Part shown: piece by piece, positions 5,150 to 8,806 of the stretch
Layout of the letters: every line of letters starts with the position of its first letter
How positions within the stretch are numbered: the first letter of the stretch is position 1
From: Acidobacteriaceae bacterium
GTDB taxonomy: Bacteria; Acidobacteriota; Terriglobia; Terriglobales; SbA1
Assembly: GCA_003156615.1 (NCBI GenBank)
Contig: PMHI01000725.1
Location: forward strand, 191 to 8,996
Reading direction: 5' to 3'
DNA: 8,806 nucleotides
The notes under the pieces: model-generated
Seen by the model: the letters and a program-made list of their open reading frames with translations, nothing else
Databases searched by the model: none
What the model was told of the DNA's origin: nothing
Program-made: the position numbers and the translations under genes

Positions 5150-5153
5150 GGAG
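5150..5153 (+). promoter_or_regulatory. Shine-Dalgarno that sets the beta-propeller protein start
   Basis: GGAG lies 7 nt before ATG 5161. The longer frame from ATG 5107 would add 18 residues ahead of an otherwise normal signal peptide, so 5161 is preferred. Confidence 0.6.
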
Positions 5154-5160
5154 AAAGCCA

Positions 5161-6531
5161 ATGGCGACCAGGATTCCATTTACAATCCTTTGCATTCTGC
5201 TTACAACTTTCACTCTCACCCCGGCAGTCTCGGGCCAGAGCCACGACCCCTATCCTCATGCGGTGACCGATCGGTTGATCCACCAAGAAACCCCCATGCT
5301 CCCGCCTCCAAGAAACGTAGTATTTAGGGATCCCGATTTCGGTTCATCTATGGTTCGGGCAACTGACGCATCCACGAACTTCAAGCTTCCAGAAACATTC
5401 TTGCGGACGGAGGGTAGCGGTGTAGCGAACGAATGGAGCGCGGACACCAGGAAGTTTTACGTAATCGGTGAGGGAGGCCAGAACTTGGTGTTTGCATTTG
5501 ATCCCGCGACGATGACAATCAGCTCGCTCCCGAGCGCAAGGCCAGGGCAGGGCCTCCTGTTGCCACTGAGAGCCGGTGCGTCCTTTAGTTTCCAAAAGCC
5601 TGACTTGATATATGGCACCTCTGATGCTGACACATTGACCATCAGGAGCTATGATTTGTCAACCGGAACCTCCACTGCAGTCATTGACACTACGACTTGC
5701 GGATTGCAACCTCCACTGGTTTCCGGACCGTCGGTAGTTAGCGATGATGATGTCACTCCATCGCTCGACGATAATCGTGTATCGATTTCCGAGGGCGGCT
5801 CGCAATTTGGGGATGACATGTTTGTTGTCGTATACGATAAGCATCTCGGGTGTCGCTGGTACAACACACAGACCGGCCAAGTCGGGGGGCAATGGGGAGC
5901 CACTGGAGTAGCGACTGCAACGTCTTTCCTCATCCGTCATGCCTATCTTTCGCGCAGCGGCAAATACGTTCTTATATCCACGGATGGATTTGGTTGGCAC
6001 GTTTGGGATTTGGCTACCTTAAACGTCAGCACCTGCCCCGTAGACAGCCGGAGCGACGAGTGCGAGGGCTATTCCGCCGTTGGCTATAACACCTTGGTCA
6101 ATGGTCCGGCGATTACCGGTGATATGCAAACGGCAAAGCGCCGCTTGAGTAATATTTCCCAGATTGGACAGTTGTTCTGGCCAGGTTTGTTTCAGTGGGG
6201 TCAAGTACAGCACTTCACTTGGAGCAATGTGGATGTACATGATCTTGCTCCTGTTTGCGGCTCGACGTACGGTTATGACGGCTACACGTGGATCGACCAG
6301 CCCTTCGCCGGAGAAATATTCTGCATTGAAACCGACGGGCTGGCTTCGACTGTCTGGCGATTTGCGCACAATCGCGCCACCTATATACCTCCCGTTTTCA
6401 ACACACAACCCCTCGGAAGCGTTTCCAGGGGCGGGCATTTCTTCTTGTTCACTTCAAATTGGGACGCGCAACTCGGCACCGGGGTCGATGGAAACCCTCT
6501 CTCAGATGTCTTTATCGTAAAACTCGACTGA
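5161..6531 (+). CDS. Secreted beta-propeller-like protein of unknown function (456 aa)
   Basis: Residues 1-25 form a signal peptide (core FTILCILLTTFTL, likely cleavage after AVSG), so the product is exported. The mature protein is a series of blade-like segments, each with a hydrophobic beta strand followed by an acidic turn. Examples are NLVFAFDPATMTISSLP, a stretch around LTIRSYDLSTGTSTAVID, FVVVYDKHLGCRWYNTQTG, YVLISTDGFGWHVWDLATLN, EIFCIETDGLASTVWRFAHN and, at the end, FLFTSNWD before DVFIVKLD. This is the pattern of six- to eight-bladed propellers of the WD40/TolB/YVTN type, but the blades are irregular and I cannot assign a family. Several cysteines in the mature part could form disulfides. 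No catalytic signature is recognised; a binding or carbohydrate-related role is possible but not shown. Transcription probably starts in the TGTC-rich region upstream. The next gene is convergent, 64 nt away by its frameshift-corrected end. Confidence 0.87.
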   Translation: MATRIPFTILCILLTTFTLTPAVSGQSHDPYPHAVTDRLIHQETPMLPPPRNVVFRDPDFGSSMVRATDASTNFKLPETFLRTEGSGVANEWSADTRKFYVIGEGGQNLVFAFDPATMTISSLPSARPGQGLLLPLRAGASFSFQKPDLIYGTSDADTLTIRSYDLSTGTSTAVIDTTTCGLQPPLVSGPSVVSDDDVTPSLDDNRVSISEGGSQFGDDMFVVVYDKHLGCRWYNTQTGQVGGQWGATGVATATSFLIRHAYLSRSGKYVLISTDGFGWHVWDLATLNVSTCPVDSRSDECEGYSAVGYNTLVNGPAITGDMQTAKRRLSNISQIGQLFWPGLFQWGQVQHFTWSNVDVHDLAPVCGSTYGYDGYTWIDQPFAGEIFCIETDGLASTVWRFAHNRATYIPPVFNTQPLGSVSRGGHFFLFTSNWDAQLGTGVDGNPLSDVFIVKLD

Positions 6532-6595
6532 AGGTTGATATTTCGATTTATACTTCGCGCTTGAGCGCCAATCCATCAAATGTCGATCTTTAAGG
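6532..6595. other. Convergent intergenic gap with a small hairpin
   Basis: Between the two convergent stop codons, GCGCT (6557-6561) and AGCGC (6564-6568) form a short inverted repeat. No T-tract follows on either strand. It may act as a weak two-way stop, but support is thin. Confidence 0.25.
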
Positions 6596-8526
6596 TCAGC
6601 GGTTAATACTAGCGTCCAAAGACCCGGCACCGGAGGAGACGGCTAGAGTGAAATGAAAACTTGCTCCGCGAGGGAAGTTGTCCGTAGCCCACAGCCGGCC
6701 GCCGTGGGCCTCAATGATCGTTCGGCTGATACGAAGTCCCATGCCGGTGCCTTGTTCCTTGGTGGTAAAAAAAGCGTTAAATATCTGGCCAGCTTGGTTC
6801 CGGGGGGAAGCCCGACGCCAGTGTCTTCGACCGATACCAGAAGCTGTTCGTCGCTATCATTCTGGGTTCCAAGCGTGAGTTGACGCGGGCCATCGACGGC
6901 CTTCATTGCGTCGATGCTGTTGATCATCAAGTTCATCAATACCTGCTGCAACTGAATGCGGTCCGCCGCAATCAGGGGTAGATCGGCGGTGAGCTTTGTC
7001 TGTACAGAAACCGAGTGCTGAATCGCCTCGTTTTTCAGAAGAATCTCCATCTCTCGAATCACTTCGTTGACGTCGAGGGGATCTTTGGTCACAACTCCCT
7101 TTCTAAAAAACAACCTGACTCGGTTGATGATTTCCGCTGCCCGGTTTGCATCACGAATTATCAACGAAGCCGCAGCCCGAGCGCCTTCGAGATCCGGCTG
7201 CTCGCGGTTTAGCCGACGCAGGCAGGTTGAAGCGTTTGTGATGGCGCCACTAATGGGTTGCTTAATCTCGTGCGCAAGGGAGGCGCTGAGTTCGCCCATA
7301 GTGGTTACGCGATTCGCATGTGCGAGATCTGCCTGCGCTTTACGTAATGACTCTTCGGTGCGTTTGCGGTCTTCTATATCGATCCCGGTACCGTACCACT
7401 TGACTATCCCTCCATGACCGTCTCGCAAAGGCACGTTGCGCACTAGCAACCACCGATAGTCGCTCTGTGCAGTCCAAACGCGCGCTTCAATCTCGACGGG
7501 TTCTCCCGCGGCCAAGGCCAATCTCCACTCAGCGAGGTATCTAGCACGATCATCCGGATGCACGATCGATTGCCAACCGGCACCAAGCAATGCCTCGATC
7601 GAGAGCCCAGTGGATTCGAGCAAACGCTGATTGATGAAGTCTACTGAACCATCCGGCAGAGTACTCCATACATGAGCGGGAATCGTGTTGATCACCCGGC
7701 GGAGCCGATCCTCACTTCCTTGTAAGCTCTCATAGAGATCCCGTAATCGCCGCGCTGTATCGTTGAATACGTGCCCCAATTGGGCAAGCTCATCTTCTCC
7801 TTGGATGGGAACCCGATGTTTGAAATCTCCTCCTGCCAACATCCTCGAACCTTCAACCAGTTGTTCGAGCGGCCGTGTGATGCTGCGCGTAATGACCATG
7901 CCCAACGTCCCGGCTATCAACAGCGTGAGGACGACCGTGGTCGGCACCACAATAAAAATCCAGTGCTGTACTTGGCGAATATGAGCTGCGGCTTGGGCGT
8001 GCTCCGTCTTTACCTCGCGATCGACGCTTTCCACCAAGGCGGAGGTCGAGAATCCGAGTGGGCGTAACTGATCGGCGAGCCGCAATTGCACGGCGTTCCA
8101 ATCACCCGCTTCAGCCAAGTCGATCATTGACGCGGTCTGCGATCGGAGCGTCGACTGGACAACTGCGAGCGTTGGGAGAATCGTCGGGTCAGATGCGGGG
8201 CTGTTGGAATGCACGGCCAACAGCGCGCTTTTGGCACGCCGTATGTCTTCCGCGAACGCCTCATTCATCGATTGAGTCTCTGCCTTTAGGCGTTCGGGGG
8301 CTTTGGCGTTCGCAAGCGACTCAAGCGTGTCGCGAAACTTCAACACGTCTGAGTGAACACGTAAGACGGTTGCCAACTCCTCGTCATATTCATTGAGTCG
8401 CTGGGCTTGCGCCTGGACAACGTGGAATTGCCATAGAACGATTATGTCACCGGCTAACATCAAAACGATGATGAGCGCGAAGCATAGAACCAGGCGTGGG
8501 CCAATGTTGAGTCGCAGTCGATTCAT
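6596..8526 (-). CDS. Membrane PAS-domain sensor histidine kinase, frameshifted in the ATP-binding domain
   Basis: The domains run TM1 (about residues 12-34), an alpha-helical periplasmic region (35-188), TM2 (189-214), HAMP (to about 265), PAS/PAC (268-390), HisKA with phosphoacceptor H419 in LAHEIKQP, and HATPase with the N box (N536) and G1 box DTGVG (D568, G570, G572). As sequenced, the frame leaves the family pattern after LPP at residue 575 and ends in unrelated sequence at 6643. The expected continuation, [14 protein letters not shown], then [20 protein letters not shown], lies in another frame and stops at 6596. Removing one C from the CCCCCC run (6802-6807) and one from the CC at 6796-6797 restores a 642-aa protein reading LPPEQAGQIF. 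The start ATG 8526 follows the stop of the upstream solute-binding gene by one base, which implies translational coupling; earlier in-frame ATGs at 8562 and 8586 would overlap it. The histidine kinase identity is certain; whether the break is biological or a sequencing error is open. Confidence 0.92.
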
Positions 8527-8527
8527 C

Positions 8528-8806
8528 TCAGTGCAGAGCTGTTCCCGGTAGAACCGTATCATTACCCATAATCCGAACGACCTCATTCTCGAGCGCTGCG
8601 GTCGCTGCTGGGGCGGTGGACTGGCGTGTCAGCACGGAATGCAGTGCGTGGGAATAGGCTATGGAGACTGCCTCATAGTTCGCTCCGGCAACCGCCGACG
8701 GGCGCAAAATGACTGTGCTTCCAGCCGACTCCCCCGGTTTGCACCACCAGGGGTAGATTTTCCTCATCGCCAATGGAACTTCAAAGAACTCGACCTTTCG
8801 CCCCAG
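8528..8806 (-). CDS. Sugar-type ABC solute-binding protein, C-terminal part (window-edge partial)
   Basis: The frame is open to the window edge, giving the last 92 residues; the rest lies beyond 8806. The segment after FEVPLAMRKIYPWW contains VAGANYEAVSIAYSHALHSV and then an Ala/Glu-rich helix ending ALENEVVRIMG. It resembles the C-terminal helices of family 1 extracellular solute-binding proteins of ABC sugar importers, where NYEAVS..Y..AVHSVL..AA..L...L..I is common. The protein should be a periplasmic or membrane-anchored ligand binder. Its stop (TGA 8528-8530) is one base from the start of the histidine kinase, so the two are in one operon and probably act together: the binding protein may present ligand to the kinase rather than, or as well as, to a transporter. 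Whether permease genes exist is not visible. The family call rests on a short tail. Confidence 0.72.
   Translation of the reverse strand: MGRKVEFFEVPLAMRKIYPWWCKPGESAGSTVILRPSAVAGANYEAVSIAYSHALHSVLTRQSTAPAATAALENEVVRIMGNDTVLPGTALH

Larger units (their letters stand above)
4187..5160. other. Gene-poor, more AT-rich 974-nt intergenic stretch
   Basis: No convincing gene is seen. Contents are one weak minus-strand ORF (4248-4445) between two inverted repeats, a 47-codon plus-strand frame (4541-4684) with only a weak GAAGG before it, and small hairpins such as ACCGC-TAC-GCGGT (4644-4656). There is also a strong Shine-Dalgarno leading into a four-codon frame (4781-4810). From about 4995 the segment holds the probable promoter and operator region of the downstream gene. 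Base composition is less GC-rich than in the flanking genes, which may mean imported or decayed sequence. Confidence 0.6.

Noticed and set aside
8527..8586. Kinase start at ATG 8586 or 8562
   Set aside because: These would overlap the solute-binding protein by 35-59 nt and add a non-family N-terminus. ATG 8526 directly after the upstream stop gives the usual short N-terminus before TM1.
1..8806. CRISPR array, prophage modules, toxin-antitoxin or defence genes
   Set aside because: No regularly spaced repeats and no cas, phage structural or toxin-like proteins are seen on either strand.

Overview
The window looks like a chromosomal segment of a soil-type bacterium, most likely an Acidobacteriota member. 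This is an inference from gene content: a secreted M13 peptidase, uncharacterised secreted proteins, and a PAS/HAMP histidine kinase translated directly behind a sugar-type solute-binding protein. No rRNA or other phylogenetic marker is present. The coding parts are GC-rich; the gene-poor stretch at about 4500-5100 is visibly more AT-rich.

Left end (1-1334): no intact gene. It holds an in-frame 59-codon remnant of the C-terminal catalytic part of a tyrosine recombinase (270-449). About 110 nt further on, on the minus strand, lies a degenerate 3' half of a tRNA resembling Met-CAT (561-603). Together they look like the worn junction of an old integrated element. The rest is dense in inverted repeats: a terminator-like hairpin with a competing alternative hairpin (653-697), a run of hairpins (799-1132), a TGTTCCC half-site cluster (919-948), an 18-bp perfect palindrome (1186-1203) and overlapping TGTCG dyads (1292-1316) just before the first gene.

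Middle, plus strand: a secreted M13 (neprilysin-like) zinc metallopeptidase (1335-3401) is followed after 71 nt by an unrecognised secreted protein of 237 aa (3473-4186). A gene-poor stretch of almost 1 kb follows, containing one weak minus-strand small ORF bracketed by inverted repeats. Then comes a secreted beta-propeller-like protein (5161-6531), preceded by a cluster of TGTC/GACA dyads that includes two TTGACA boxes.

Right end, minus strand: the C-terminal 92 codons of a sugar-type ABC solute-binding protein (8528-8806, cut by the window edge) run into a membrane histidine kinase (6596-8526) through a TGA-G-ATG junction. The pair suggests a binding-protein-assisted sensory unit. The kinase reading frame breaks inside its ATP-binding domain near 6796-6807. 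The expected C-terminus (F and G2 boxes) is intact in another frame and ends at 6596. Two extra G bases on the plus strand would explain the break, so it is either a recent frameshift mutation or a sequencing error.

No clear new multi-gene system is visible. The best leads are the kinase frameshift, the solute-binding protein/kinase pair, the recombinase/tRNA remnant, and the structured non-coding regions.
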